Positions 32,808-42,139 of a stretch of 64,000 nt of DNA are shown one piece after another. Origin of the DNA: Acetivibrio cellulolyticus CD2 (GTDB taxonomy: Bacteria > Bacillota > Clostridia > Acetivibrionales > Acetivibrionaceae); contig NZ_JH556653.1 of the NCBI RefSeq assembly GCF_000179595.2, forward strand, positions 856,532-920,531. The letters run 5' to 3'. Each line of letters begins with the position of its first letter. Positions within the stretch are counted from its first letter, which is position 1. The notes under the pieces were generated by a model. The model worked only from the letters and a program-made list of their open reading frames with translations. It was not told the origin of the DNA and searched no databases. A program made the position numbers and the translations under genes.

Positions 32808-34643
32808 TTACTTTTTCTTTAAAGGAATAGTTATTATTATTGATGTTCCTTTACCTTCTTCACTTTCGACGCTCATGGTTCCAGCAAATTTCCCTTTTAT
32901 TGTTGAATACGACATATAGAGACCTATGCCGGTTCCTTTCTCTCCCTTAGTAGTAATCATCTCTTTTAACAATTTGTTTTTTACTTTTTCAGGTATTCCG
33001 GAACCAAAATCTCTAACTGTTATTTCAAGATTACTCATCTTTTTATCAAATACTAAATCAATTTTTCCAGGTACCCCATTATAAGCTTCTATTGAATTTG
33101 AAACGAGATTGTTCAACACCTGAACAAGGTTGTTAATTTCCCCCTTTATTTCCGTAAGTTCGCTCGTCCTCATATCAGTTTCCAAATGACATTGGTACTT
33201 CTTGAGCTCATGATTCATGAGAATTTGAACCCTTTTAGCCAAGTCGCTTACCGTAAAACTTTCCACTGAAGATTCATTACAGTTGACAGCCTGTCCTTTA
33301 ACTGCCGATATAATATCAGACATATAGGAACAGTATGGTCTTATTTTTTTCACCCATTCTCTCATTTCTTCAGCAATCTCATGATGATCTTTATCCGTAA
33401 CACTTGCATCATCAATAGAGCTGTCATATTCAGAAGCAAGGTCTTTAAGGGCCTCAAGGCCTCCTGATATTGACATAATTGGAGTTTTAAAATTATGCGC
33501 TATTCCACCTATCAGCTGCCCCAAAGATGCAAGTCGCTCCTGTTCCATCATTATAGAATGCTTTTCAGAATACTCTTTGTCAACGGAAAAGCTGTATCGC
33601 CTTACTAGTAATATAGAAAAAATGAAACCAAAAGTTACGCCAATCAACCCAAGATAGAATATCTTTGTACCAACATTAGTTATAGCACTCGTTATAGAAG
33701 CTACAGGTTTAAGTAAAATAATTCTCCAGCCAAGCACTGTTCCCTTAACCTCTTTAATGTTGCAAAATGTCACAAGATGTTCTTTCCCCTCAATTTTTTT
33801 CATAATACTTCCGTTTTCCTGTATGATAGCGTCATTAATGAAATTAGCGAAATCGGTCTGTGAAAAATCTTCATTTAAAGCTCTATTGTATTGATTCATT
33901 ATGAAATTTCCACTACTATTTACCATATAGATTTTACCGCCATTGCCTACTTTAATGCTTGAAATCAAATCAAACAAACACGACTCCTTATAATTTATTA
34001 TAAGCATTCCATGACTGCTAAGGGATGTTGGCGTATATATTCCCTTAACAAGTGAAACAACCTGACCGTATGCGCCTGCACTTGCGAATGTTGTATCAGA
34101 ATCCGATGTATAAGTGCCAATCCATGCCGACTTTTTACCGCTGTTTTTAGCCAGCTGCACTACATGGTATGTTGAAACATCTTTTAATATATTAGGTCTT
34201 TGCTGACCTGAAGTAATGTACTCCATTGAATTTGTAACAACTACTATATCTGCTATATCCGATCTGTTTACAGCATAATTATTTAATATATTTTCTATTT
34301 TTCTAATGCAATCAGCCTTTTCATGCTCATCTTTTGTCGAATTCAACTGCGCAACAAGTTCGGACAAGTCATTATCCCTTGATATTGTAAGAGCCAAATC
34401 ATCCAAATTCCCTAATATTGTCTCTACATTTTTTGAAGTCTGTTTTACTAGCTGAATTGCACTTTGTTTTGTATTGTTTAGAATGGATTGTGAAATCATT
34501 CTAAATGAAATAAAACCAACAACAGTAATAGATAATATGACAATCATCACAATACTAAAGTTTAATTGCCATGCAACTTGTATCTTCTTTTCATTTATAT
34601 CAGGCAAATAACCAATAGTTTTCCTTCCTTTAAACTTAACCAT
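32808..34643 (-). CDS. Sensor histidine kinase, first of a tandem paralogous pair
   Basis: The ATG at 34643 is seven bases after GGAGAG. The 611-residue protein has a first membrane helix (about 26-48), an extracytoplasmic domain of about 280 residues of Cache-like type (GNGGKIYMVNSSGNFIMN), a second helix (about 328-350), a histidine box LIGGIAHNFKTPIMSISGG, and an ATPase domain with NLVSNSIEAYNG, DFGSGIP and GTGIGLYMS. No HAMP domain is evident. The extracytoplasmic domain should sense a small molecule, unidentified. No response regulator is adjacent. It is followed on the other strand by ispF and preceded by its paralogue after 57 bases. Confidence 0.9.
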   Translation of the reverse strand: MVKFKGRKTIGYLPDINEKKIQVAWQLNFSIVMIVILSITVVGFISFRMISQSILNNTKQSAIQLVKQTSKNVETILGNLDDLALTISRDNDLSELVAQLNSTKDEHEKADCIRKIENILNNYAVNRSDIADIVVVTNSMEYITSGQQRPNILKDVSTYHVVQLAKNSGKKSAWIGTYTSDSDTTFASAGAYGQVVSLVKGIYTPTSLSSHGMLIINYKESCLFDLISSIKVGNGGKIYMVNSSGNFIMNQYNRALNEDFSQTDFANFINDAIIQENGSIMKKIEGKEHLVTFCNIKEVKGTVLGWRIILLKPVASITSAITNVGTKIFYLGLIGVTFGFIFSILLVRRYSFSVDKEYSEKHSIMMEQERLASLGQLIGGIAHNFKTPIMSISGGLEALKDLASEYDSSIDDASVTDKDHHEIAEEMREWVKKIRPYCSYMSDIISAVKGQAVNCNESSVESFTVSDLAKRVQILMNHELKKYQCHLETDMRTSELTEIKGEINNLVQVLNNLVSNSIEAYNGVPGKIDLVFDKKMSNLEITVRDFGSGIPEKVKNKLLKEMITTKGEKGTGIGLYMSYSTIKGKFAGTMSVESEEGKGTSIIITIPLKKK

Positions 34644-34700
34644 TTTCTCACTCTCCAAAGTTAAAGAATGGATAAAACATACCTTGCATTTAACACCCTA

Positions 34701-36527
34701 CTAGTTCTTTCCAGGGCATGGGATAGATATAGTTATTGCAGTCCCTTTCCCTTCCTCACTTTCAATGCTCATAGAGCCTCCAAACTTACCCTTTATAGTA
34801 GAGTGTGACATATATAGACCCAAACCAGTACCATTTTTACCTTTTGTTGTTATCATTTCCTTTAGCAATTTCTTTTTAATATTTTCTGGGATTCCACAGC
34901 CATAATCCTTTTCAACTATCTCCAGATTATTTGCCTTTTTGCTGATTATTAAATCCACTTTCCCGCCTTCTCCATTATATGCTTCTATTGAGTTGGATAT
35001 AAGATTGTTCAGTATCTGAACCAGGTTATTAATTTCCCCTGTTATTTTCATATTTTCATTGACTTTAATATCTATATTTAATTCACATTTATTTTTTTTA
35101 AGTTCATGGCTCATTAATATCTTTATTCGCTTTATAAGTTCTTCCACCGTAAAGTTAAGGCTTGTTGAGTTGCTTAAATTTGTCGTCTGACCTTTTACTG
35201 CTGATATTATATCCGACATGTATGAACAATAAGGTTTTATTTTTCCGATCCAGTCCGATATTTCAGATGCAATCTCATGATGATCCTCACGAGTCACCTC
35301 CGAATCACCTATAGAATTGTCATATTCGTTAATTAGATCACTAATGGCCTCAAGGCCACCTGATATAGACATGATTGGTGTCTTAAAATTATGCGCTATT
35401 CCTCCTATCATTTGTCCTAAGGAAGCAAGCCTCTCTCTCTCCATTGCAATAGAATGCTTTTCAGCATATCTCCTATCTAACTGAGAGTTATATATTCTAG
35501 TTATAAACGCGGCTACTATTAATCCCAACAATATACACGCAAGTCCTATAAATAAAAGGTATATCTTTGCATTTGTAACCCCTTTTGTTATTGAAGAAAC
35601 AGGTGTCATATCTACAATTGTCCAGCCAAGCTCAGTCGCTTTTATTTTTTGAATAGTGTTATATGTTATGATATAACTCTTTCCATCAACTTCCTTTATA
35701 TCCCCTCCGTTTTTTTTGTCCAATAGCTCTTTTACGAAATCATACTCAACAATTTGACCGTTTAATCTCCTATTCTGTGCATTCATTACATAGTCACTAT
35801 CTTTACCTACAATAAAAACTTCGCTATCGTTTGAAAGCTTTATGCCCGAAATCAAACTGTATAAGTATGATTCTCTGATATTTATTAAAAGTATACCTTG
35901 ACTTTGAAGACTACTTGATGAGTAAATTCCCTTGACAACTGAAAATACCTGTCCATTTTCACTACGCCTAAAAGTTGACTTTACATCAGTAGTATATGTA
36001 TCAATCCATAAAGACTTTTGTCCTTTTCCTCTGAAAGTTTTAACCGCATAGTATGATGCAATATCGTCATACAAATGCGATGATTTAGTTCCACTTGTAA
36101 TAAATGTATTGTCATTCATAATGATGGAAACATCGACAATGTATTCTCTTTGCTGGCAATAACTATCTAAAATTTCACCAATCTTTCTGATATTTTGAGC
36201 CTTCTCATGTTCGTCAGTAATAGTACTAATCTCAAAGACTCTATTGGCTATTGAATCATCTCGAGACATAGTCATTGCAAGGTCATCAAGCTCTTCCAAC
36301 ACTGTTTGAATATTTTTTACTGTTTGTTTTATAAGCTCTGTAGAACTCTCACCCGCATTTTCCAGCATAGAATTTGATATCATATTAAATGATGCAAAAA
36401 CTACTACCAATATGGAAAACATAAATATAGATGCAAAGGCAATATTAAGCCTCCACACATTAGCCATATTTTGTTTTTGTGAAGAATGCAGAATACGGGA
36501 TAATAGCTTTTTAGGACTAAAAAACAT
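34701..36527 (-). CDS. Sensor histidine kinase, second of a tandem paralogous pair
   Basis: The 608-residue protein starts at ATG seven bases after GGAGGGG. Its plan equals that of the downstream kinase: membrane helix near 28-50, extracytoplasmic sensing domain, second helix near 325-347, the same box MIGGIAHNFKTPIMSISGG, and NLISNSIEAYNG, DYGCGIP and GTGLGLYMS. The cytoplasmic halves are much more alike than the sensing halves by eye, as expected after duplication with change of ligand. The two probably act on one unlinked regulator. A copy of the GAAAATATAACTT repeat lies directly upstream. Confidence 0.9.
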   Translation of the reverse strand: MFFSPKKLLSRILHSSQKQNMANVWRLNIAFASIFMFSILVVVFASFNMISNSMLENAGESSTELIKQTVKNIQTVLEELDDLAMTMSRDDSIANRVFEISTITDEHEKAQNIRKIGEILDSYCQQREYIVDVSIIMNDNTFITSGTKSSHLYDDIASYYAVKTFRGKGQKSLWIDTYTTDVKSTFRRSENGQVFSVVKGIYSSSSLQSQGILLINIRESYLYSLISGIKLSNDSEVFIVGKDSDYVMNAQNRRLNGQIVEYDFVKELLDKKNGGDIKEVDGKSYIITYNTIQKIKATELGWTIVDMTPVSSITKGVTNAKIYLLFIGLACILLGLIVAAFITRIYNSQLDRRYAEKHSIAMERERLASLGQMIGGIAHNFKTPIMSISGGLEAISDLINEYDNSIGDSEVTREDHHEIASEISDWIGKIKPYCSYMSDIISAVKGQTTNLSNSTSLNFTVEELIKRIKILMSHELKKNKCELNIDIKVNENMKITGEINNLVQILNNLISNSIEAYNGEGGKVDLIISKKANNLEIVEKDYGCGIPENIKKKLLKEMITTKGKNGTGLGLYMSHSTIKGKFGGSMSIESEEGKGTAITISIPCPGKN

Positions 36528-36695
36528 ATTCCTACCCCTCCAAAGCTGAAGTTATATTTTCACCTTCTTAAAATCAAGAAATACATTGAACTCATAAGCA
36601 AAAAATCAAAGATGTGAAATAACACTAACTTAATATAATATTCTACATTTTTTTGAAAATTCCTCTATTAATTCTTTCTTGGTGCATGAACCAAA

Positions 36696-37910
36696 CTAGC
36701 TTCTAAAGAGGACATTTTCTCTTTTGAAAAGTGAAAGCGCAATTTTTAATGAGATAATAACATATACAACTGAAGAGGCAAGTGCCAGTATTAAATATGT
36801 ATAATTAATGTTTAAACCTAACACCATCTTAAATGCAGATATAGTATTTAATACAGGTACTACAAACATATATAAAGGTATTTCGTTTGGCTGCATTAAA
36901 ATGGTTGCATATCCCGGAATCATTGCAACTATTATCAGAAAAGATAAATAAGTTTGCGCTTCTCTGAAGGATTTTGCATAAGTGCTTAATGCTATTTGAA
37001 TTCCAGCAAAGGTCATTCCCATCAACGTAGCTATCAATAAAATCAATGCAATTGCGGCACCGGGAATGCTAAACGCTGAAATTTGCGTACCTGTTCCCAT
37101 TGTAATGGATCCAGGGTCTATTATGAGCCCCAAAGCCATACCCATAATTGAAGTTATGACCGAAACAAATGAAAATAGTGTTATGGCCAGATATTTTCCG
37201 ATTAGCAAGGAAGACCTGCTAGACTTTGTTGTGAGAAGCGGTTCGAAAGTATTTCTTTCTTTTTCGCCTGCAACCAAGTCAGTTGCGGGTGCTGTACCTC
37301 CTGCTGATATAAGAATAACTAACATTATAGGAAGAATCATAGAAAGTATGCTTAAACTTGTCTTGCCCTCGTTTGCAATATTGTCCTCTTCGATTTTCAC
37401 CGGTTCTAGAATTTCATCATCTATACCAACCGTTGCTAGTCTATCCTTGACAATTCTTCCATTGAACGCGTTAATTGCCTCTGCAATTATACCTATACTT
37501 CCTTCCGATTTTGTCTGGGACTTGTCATATATCAACTTAATAACAAACGGCTTGCTCTTTTCCAGCTTGGATTTATAATCCTTCTCAAAGTCAAGAACTA
37601 TACGCACCTTTGAATCCGTAATAGCAGCTACAGGGTCATCAACATCTATAAGGCTGATATTGGGAAAGTCAGCTATTATCTCGTTTTTTACGAGATCTCT
37701 AATTTCTTTTGTATTAGACTCCTGACTTAGCGCAATGGTAACATTCTGCGCAATATCATTCTGCATATTCTGAACGCTTCCTCCAGCCAACATGCTCAAA
37801 AGCGGAATGATGACCATGGGAACTACAATGCTTGTAATTATAGTTTTTCTGTCCCTTACAATATCCTTTACCTCTTTTGTAAACACAATCCATATATGCC
37901 TAAGATTCAT
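36696..37910 (-). CDS. ABC-2 type exporter permease (NatB-like)
   Basis: The ATG at 37910 lies six bases after AGGTG, within the end of the ATPase gene; a GTG three codons upstream is possible. The 404-residue protein has one N-terminal helix (about 22-42, DRKTIITSIVVPMVIIPLLS), a large extracytoplasmic domain of about 140 residues, and five or six C-terminal helices. The segment VAGEKERNTFEPLLTTKSSR is the family hallmark before the ABC-2 membrane domain. The pair resembles NatAB, a sodium exporter, but the substrate cannot be told by sequence alone. It forms a translationally coupled pair with the ATPase upstream. Confidence 0.88.
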   Translation of the reverse strand: MNLRHIWIVFTKEVKDIVRDRKTIITSIVVPMVIIPLLSMLAGGSVQNMQNDIAQNVTIALSQESNTKEIRDLVKNEIIADFPNISLIDVDDPVAAITDSKVRIVLDFEKDYKSKLEKSKPFVIKLIYDKSQTKSEGSIGIIAEAINAFNGRIVKDRLATVGIDDEILEPVKIEEDNIANEGKTSLSILSMILPIMLVILISAGGTAPATDLVAGEKERNTFEPLLTTKSSRSSLLIGKYLAITLFSFVSVITSIMGMALGLIIDPGSITMGTGTQISAFSIPGAAIALILLIATLMGMTFAGIQIALSTYAKSFREAQTYLSFLIIVAMIPGYATILMQPNEIPLYMFVVPVLNTISAFKMVLGLNINYTYLILALASSVVYVIISLKIALSLFKRENVLFRS

Positions 37911-38631
37911 GCTTGTCACCTACCAATCGGATGAATATTTCTTCAATGTCATTACTGCCATATTTCTCCTTGATATCATCAATCTTACCTTTCTCTATTA
38001 GTTCTCCTTTGTGTATAATCGCAATCCTGTCACATAACTTTTCAACCTCACTCATGGTGTGACTGGAAAACACTATTGTTTTCCCTTCCTTTTTACATGT
38101 TCTGATAAATTCATGAACATCTCTTATAGCACTAACATCAAGTCCAGATGTAGGCTCGTCAAAAAGCATTATATCGGGATCATGAATAATTGATCTTGCA
38201 AATGCAACCTTTTGTTTCATACCCTTCGATAACTTTCCTGCTCTTCTGGTAATATACTCTTCCATTCCAAATGTTTTTGCAAGAATTTTTATTCTCTCAT
38301 CTATTTTTGCTTTGCTCATATCATTCAATTCGCCAAAATAGCTTATATTCTCTTCACATGTCAATCTATCGTAAAGACCTGTTTCCCCTCCAAAAAGAAT
38401 GCCAATCTTTGACCTGACTTTTTCAGGCTCGGATACGATATCAAATCCAGCCATTGTTGCTGTCCCTGATGTAGGCCTTAACATTGTTGCAAGCATTCTT
38501 AATGTTGTAGTTTTTCCAGCTCCATTTTCCCCTAAAAGTCCAAATATTTCACCCTTTTCAACTTGAAAACTAACTTCCCTGACAGCTGTAAAGGTTCCAA
38601 ACTGCTTTGTTATATTTTCAATTTTAATCAA
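37900..38631 (-). CDS. ABC transporter ATP-binding protein (NatA-like)
   Basis: The 243-residue form from TTG 38631 starts MIKIENITKQFG, as family members do; an alternative TTG at 38652 overlaps the ispD stop. Walker A is GLLGENGAGKTTTLR, the signature is KLSKGMKQKVAFAR and Walker B is IMLFDEPTSGLD. The closest class by motif is the NatA/CcmA type of drug or ion exporters. The gene overlaps the permease gene and follows ispD without a gap, so ispD, ATPase and permease are likely one transcript. Confidence 0.9.
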   Translation of the reverse strand: MIKIENITKQFGTFTAVREVSFQVEKGEIFGLLGENGAGKTTTLRMLATMLRPTSGTATMAGFDIVSEPEKVRSKIGILFGGETGLYDRLTCEENISYFGELNDMSKAKIDERIKILAKTFGMEEYITRRAGKLSKGMKQKVAFARSIIHDPDIMLFDEPTSGLDVSAIRDVHEFIRTCKKEGKTIVFSSHTMSEVEKLCDRIAIIHKGELIEKGKIDDIKEKYGSNDIEEIFIRLVGDKHES

Positions 38632-38648
38632 TGTCAGAACACGTCCTC

Positions 38649-39362
38649 TCAAAGTTCTTCTTCTGCATTTATAATAGCCTCTGCAAATATTAAATCTTCC
38701 TTTGTTGTTATCTTAATATTATTGTAGTTTCCCATGACCAGCTTGGTCTTAAAACCCAGCCTTTCGGCAAGAACAGTATCATCTGTTCCTACAAAATTAT
38801 CTTTCTTAGCACATTTGTGAGAATCCATTATTATATTGTATTTGAAAGCCTGTGGAGTCTGAACAGCCCACAAGGTACTTCTATCAGGAGTTGAATCAAC
38901 AAAACCTTCACTATTTGAAGACTTGATAGTATCCTTAACCGGAACTGCTACTGTTGCTACTCCGCATGCTATTGCTGCCTCAATACATCCAATAATACTG
39001 CCTTCATCAACAAAAGGCCTTGCTCCATCATGAATAATCACAACATCTGCCTCATCACATACTTCTTTTAGCCCATTAAAAACAGAATCCTGCCGAGTTA
39101 AACCACCTGTAACTACACACTTTATTTTCTTAAATTTGTAAGCATCAATTATATTATCTTTACAATACAAAATATCGTCACAATGCACTACAAGAATAAT
39201 CTCATTTATATAATCTAGGTCATCGAATTTTCTAAGGGTTCTTGCAAGTATCGGTGTTCCACCCACCTTAATGTACTGCTTATTCATATCCATATTCATC
39301 CTGGTTCCCTTACCCGCTGCAACAACAACCAGGCTCGCATATAATTTGTTATGTTTAATCAT
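38649..39362 (-). CDS. ispD: 2-C-methyl-D-erythritol 4-phosphate cytidylyltransferase
   Basis: The ATG at 39362 follows GGAGCG; 24 codons upstream are dropped because they are hydrophobic and out of family range. The 237-residue protein has the nucleotide-binding start VVVAAGKGTRMNMDMNKQY, IIHDGARPFV in the middle and VQTPQAFKYNII, all typical of IspD. The enzyme makes CDP-methylerythritol in the MEP pathway. It follows carD after 160 bases, as in many clostridia, but the downstream gene is an ABC exporter instead of ispF. Confidence 0.95.
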   Translation of the reverse strand: MIKHNKLYASLVVVAAGKGTRMNMDMNKQYIKVGGTPILARTLRKFDDLDYINEIILVVHCDDILYCKDNIIDAYKFKKIKCVVTGGLTRQDSVFNGLKEVCDEADVVIIHDGARPFVDEGSIIGCIEAAIACGVATVAVPVKDTIKSSNSEGFVDSTPDRSTLWAVQTPQAFKYNIIMDSHKCAKKDNFVGTDDTVLAERLGFKTKLVMGNYNNIKITTKEDLIFAEAIINAEEEL

Positions 39363-39522
39363 AGACAACGCTCCAACTAAAAAGATACTATCATAATAAA
39401 AGAAACTGAAAAAAATGTAAATAAAAATATCCATGGTCTTACCCCATAGATACCTTGATTTTACATTCTGATAATCATATTAAAATATATAGTTCAGTAG
39501 CTTACTAATACGAATATTTATA

Positions 39523-40002
39523 TTAAATATTTAAAAACTTGCTTATAATCTTTTCTATCTCAATTGCATTCATGTTTTTAGCCAATACAAGTTCACTTAT
39601 AAGTATTTGTTTTGCACTGCTAAGCATTTTTCTCTCACCGGTAGAAAGCCCTTTTTCTTTTTCTCTTACCATCAAAGACCTTACAACATCAGCAACCTCA
39701 TAAATATTTCCGCTTTTAATCTTTACCATATTCTCCCTATAGCGCTTGTTCCAGTTGCTATTTGCACTATTGTTCTCCGCTCCAAGAACAGAAAAAACTC
39801 TATCAGCATCCCGCTCACTTATTACTTCTCTAATACCTATTCCCGTAACATTCTTTGTAGGAATCATTACCTTCATATCTCCTATAGGAATCCTAACAAC
39901 ATAATAACTCTGCTTGCTACCTAGTATTTCCCTTTCCTCAATAGACTCAATAATCCCAGCTCCATGCATGGGATATACAATTCTATCACCTACATTATAC
40001 AT
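39523..40002 (-). CDS. carD: CarD/CdnL-family RNA polymerase-binding transcription factor
   Basis: The ATG at 40002 is five bases after GGAGGAG, so seven upstream codons are excluded. The 159-residue protein has the N-terminal Tudor-like RNA polymerase interaction domain (YNVGDRIVYPMHGAGIIESI ... YYVVRIP) and a C-terminal helical domain with the conserved WNKRYRENM and the RKMLSSAKQILISEL segment. CarD proteins stabilise the open promoter complex, in part at rRNA promoters. Clostridial carD often lies next to disA and ispD, as here. A promoter 250 bases upstream implies a long leader. Confidence 0.93.
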   Translation of the reverse strand: MYNVGDRIVYPMHGAGIIESIEEREILGSKQSYYVVRIPIGDMKVMIPTKNVTGIGIREVISERDADRVFSVLGAENNSANSNWNKRYRENMVKIKSGNIYEVADVVRSLMVREKEKGLSTGERKMLSSAKQILISELVLAKNMNAIEIEKIISKFLNI

Positions 40003-40252
40003 ATACACTCCTCCAGTAAACAAAAAACACCGAAATTTTCATCTCTGTATTCGTTTCCTAAATTTCTCTAATTCTATCTACCTAAAACAAATAACAAATC
40101 CTGATTTCTATTGCTAACAACACTAAAACATAACAAGTTAAACATTTCTCGCAATAACTTAATTATTTTGAAAACTTTGAGAAACTAAACTGTTATTTAT
40201 CTCCTGCACTTTACGTGTTTTAAAGCTTATGCCAACTAATTCCTATAGATTA

Positions 40253-40281
40253 AGTATACTACATTGAAAATATAAAGTCAA
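40253..40281 (-). promoter_or_regulatory. Consensus-like sigma-A promoter for carD
   Basis: TTGACT (40281-40276) and TATACT (40258-40253) are separated by 17 bases on the minus strand. The predicted start near 40246 would give carD a leader of about 240 bases. I see no known riboswitch in it. Confidence 0.65.
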
Positions 40282-40413
40282 AAATTTTTATTCTAGCATG
40301 TGTCTATATCTATGTCAACAACAATTTTTTACTAAATTGAAAGTACCATAATTTAGTACATGTCGTTTTGTGAAGAGTCTGACTTCTTCCAGGTTTATCC
40401 ATTGTAATTTTAA

Positions 40414-40443
40414 TTGACAAAGCCCTATTTTTACAATTATAAT
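40414..40443 (+). promoter_or_regulatory. Perfect-consensus promoter for the 131-residue MazG-like gene
   Basis: TTGACA (40414-40419) and TATAAT (40438-40443) with an 18-base spacer lie 61 bases upstream of the TTG start. Both hexamers match consensus exactly. The surrounding 40003-40504 region has no other gene. Confidence 0.8.
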
Positions 40444-40504
40444 AGTAATGTCAATAAAACTTCTGCATGTTATAATAATCAATACATCTAAGGAGTGAAC
40501 CATA

Positions 40505-40900
40505 TTGAATGACATTATGGTAGATCAATTCCAATATACTGTAGCTGAACTTCTTGTAAGAAATAAAAGTATTCTGGATCAAATAACTAAATATCAAGAC
40601 TCAAATGGACGTGTAAACCGCGGAATTATTAAGGCCGTTACCCAATGTGGTTGCGTTAAGGTTCATGCCAAAAAACAGGCTATGCCACCTGATGCTGATT
40701 TCGATGAAATCCGGAATAACATGAAAACGCATATAGAAGGAAAGCTATGCAACAACTGTAGAGACATTATTGAGAAGGATATTGGAAGAAATCTCTTCTA
40801 TCTGGCTTCAATATGTAATACTCTGGACCTTAATTTATATGATATTATAATTAAGGAACTTGACAGAATAAAAATGCTCGGCAAATATAATTTAAGATAA
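40505..40900 (+). CDS. Conserved clostridial protein, MazG-like helical fold with cysteines
   Basis: The start is TTG after AAGGAGTGAACC. The 131-residue product (NDIMVDQFQYTVAELL) contains NRGIIKAVTQCGCVKVHAK, CNNCRDIIEK and a C-terminal block GRNLFYLASICNTLDLNLYDIII. The last block resembles the second helix pair of MazG-type NTP pyrophosphohydrolases, but the usual metal-binding Asp is replaced by Arg-Asn. Four cysteines in CGC and CxxC could bind a metal. The family is widespread in clostridia, as far as I recall under a DUF name; function is unknown. It has its own strong promoter and terminator, and stands between carD and disA. Confidence 0.75.
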   Translation: MNDIMVDQFQYTVAELLVRNKSILDQITKYQDSNGRVNRGIIKAVTQCGCVKVHAKKQAMPPDADFDEIRNNMKTHIEGKLCNNCRDIIEKDIGRNLFYLASICNTLDLNLYDIIIKELDRIKMLGKYNLR

Positions 40901-40906
40901 CAAAGC

Positions 40907-40940
40907 AACAAGGGGTATTTTAGTTTAGCCCCTTGTTTTT
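40907..40940. terminator. Intrinsic terminator between the MazG-like gene and disA
   Basis: AACAAGGGG and CCCCTTGTT form a 9-bp stem around a 12-to-13-base loop, followed by TTTT. The two genes converge on it. Confidence 0.85.
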
Positions 40941-40969
40941 GTTTTGGAAATTTTCCATAGGAAATGTTA

Positions 40970-42052
40970 TTAAACTCTTCTTGCATCTAAGAAGAGTTGT
41001 TCTTGTACCCTTCTCAAACCTTCTTTAATCATTCTTGCTCTGACCTCTCCAATTCCTTCAACCTCATCCAATTCATCAATTGTAGCATTTATAATCCCCT
41101 GGAAATTCAGGAATCTATCTACTAAATTCTTTATTATAGTTAATGGCACTCGAGGTATTTTGCTAAGCAGTCTGTAGCCCCTTGGAAATATAGCCGTATC
41201 AAATGTATTTACACCACTGTCAAAGCCTAATATCTTGCAAATATTTGATATCTCCATAAGCTCATCAAAAGAAAGCCTTCGTAAATTTTCCTGCATCTGT
41301 TCAGAAGTACTATTTACACTTTCCTCCATATAGTCCTCAATTATGAGAATTTCGTCACTCTCTACATTTGCCAGAAGTTCATCCAGCTGCATGCTGATCA
41401 ATCTAGCTTCATTTCCAAGTTCACAAATATATCTTTCTATTTCAACAGCCACTCTCATAACCATCTCTATTCTCTGAATCACAAAAGCTACATCATCAAG
41501 CGTAACTATGTCTTCAAATTCCAGTACACTCAAGTTGTTTACAGCACTGTCCAAAACATTTCTATACTTTTCCATTGTCTGCAACGCCTGATTTGCCTTG
41601 GTAAGAATAGCAGAAGTCTCTTTTAAAATATATTTTCTCGAACCCTTATAAAGCGTAATTATATTTCTTCTTTGAGAAATGCTAATAACAATTTCACCAG
41701 TTTGTTTTGAAACCCTTTGTGCAGTTTTGTGTCTTGTACCCGTCTCATCTGTATATATTGAAGTATCCTGTATGAGCAGGGCATTTGCATACAATATCTT
41801 CTTGAGATCCTTGCTCAACACTATAGCTCCGTCCATTTTTGCCAATTCATATAGAAAAGCCTGGGAATACTCTTTATTTATAAAGAACCCACCATCCACA
41901 AGATTCATCACTTCCTGTGAATCTCCTATGACAATAATCGCTCCGGTTCTTGCTTTAAGAATGCTTTCCAGCCCTTCCCTCAGAGGTGTCCCCGGTGCAA
42001 CCAAACGTAACACCTCAAGAAACTCCAAATCATTACTTTTTCCCTTGCCCAT
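40970..42052 (-). CDS. disA: DNA integrity scanning protein, diadenylate cyclase
   Basis: The 360-residue protein starts at ATG after GGAGGGG. The diadenylate cyclase domain (about 1-150) has the DGA motif in AKMDGAIVLS and the GTRHKTAQR motif, a slight variant of the usual RHRTA. A helical linker follows, then a C-terminal helix-hairpin-helix domain (TIDELDEVEGIGEVRARMI). DisA forms octamers that bind branched DNA and make c-di-AMP when DNA is intact. It lies 87 bases after radA, the usual partner. A c-di-AMP riboswitch is found 14 kb away in this window. Confidence 0.96.
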   Translation of the reverse strand: MGKGKSNDLEFLEVLRLVAPGTPLREGLESILKARTGAIIVIGDSQEVMNLVDGGFFINKEYSQAFLYELAKMDGAIVLSKDLKKILYANALLIQDTSIYTDETGTRHKTAQRVSKQTGEIVISISQRRNIITLYKGSRKYILKETSAILTKANQALQTMEKYRNVLDSAVNNLSVLEFEDIVTLDDVAFVIQRIEMVMRVAVEIERYICELGNEARLISMQLDELLANVESDEILIIEDYMEESVNSTSEQMQENLRRLSFDELMEISNICKILGFDSGVNTFDTAIFPRGYRLLSKIPRVPLTIIKNLVDRFLNFQGIINATIDELDEVEGIGEVRARMIKEGLRRVQEQLFLDARRV

Positions 42053-42139
42053 CTACAGCCCCTCCAAAAAGCTAATATTATAACACTGCTAATACGTCTA
42101 TTTATGTACAAAATCCTTTCAACTATGAGTACAGAGGTC

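Noticed and set aside
37066-37578. Plus-strand open frame of 170 codons inside the ABC permease gene
   Set aside because: It is an antisense shadow of a hydrophobic protein, without promoter or ribosome site.
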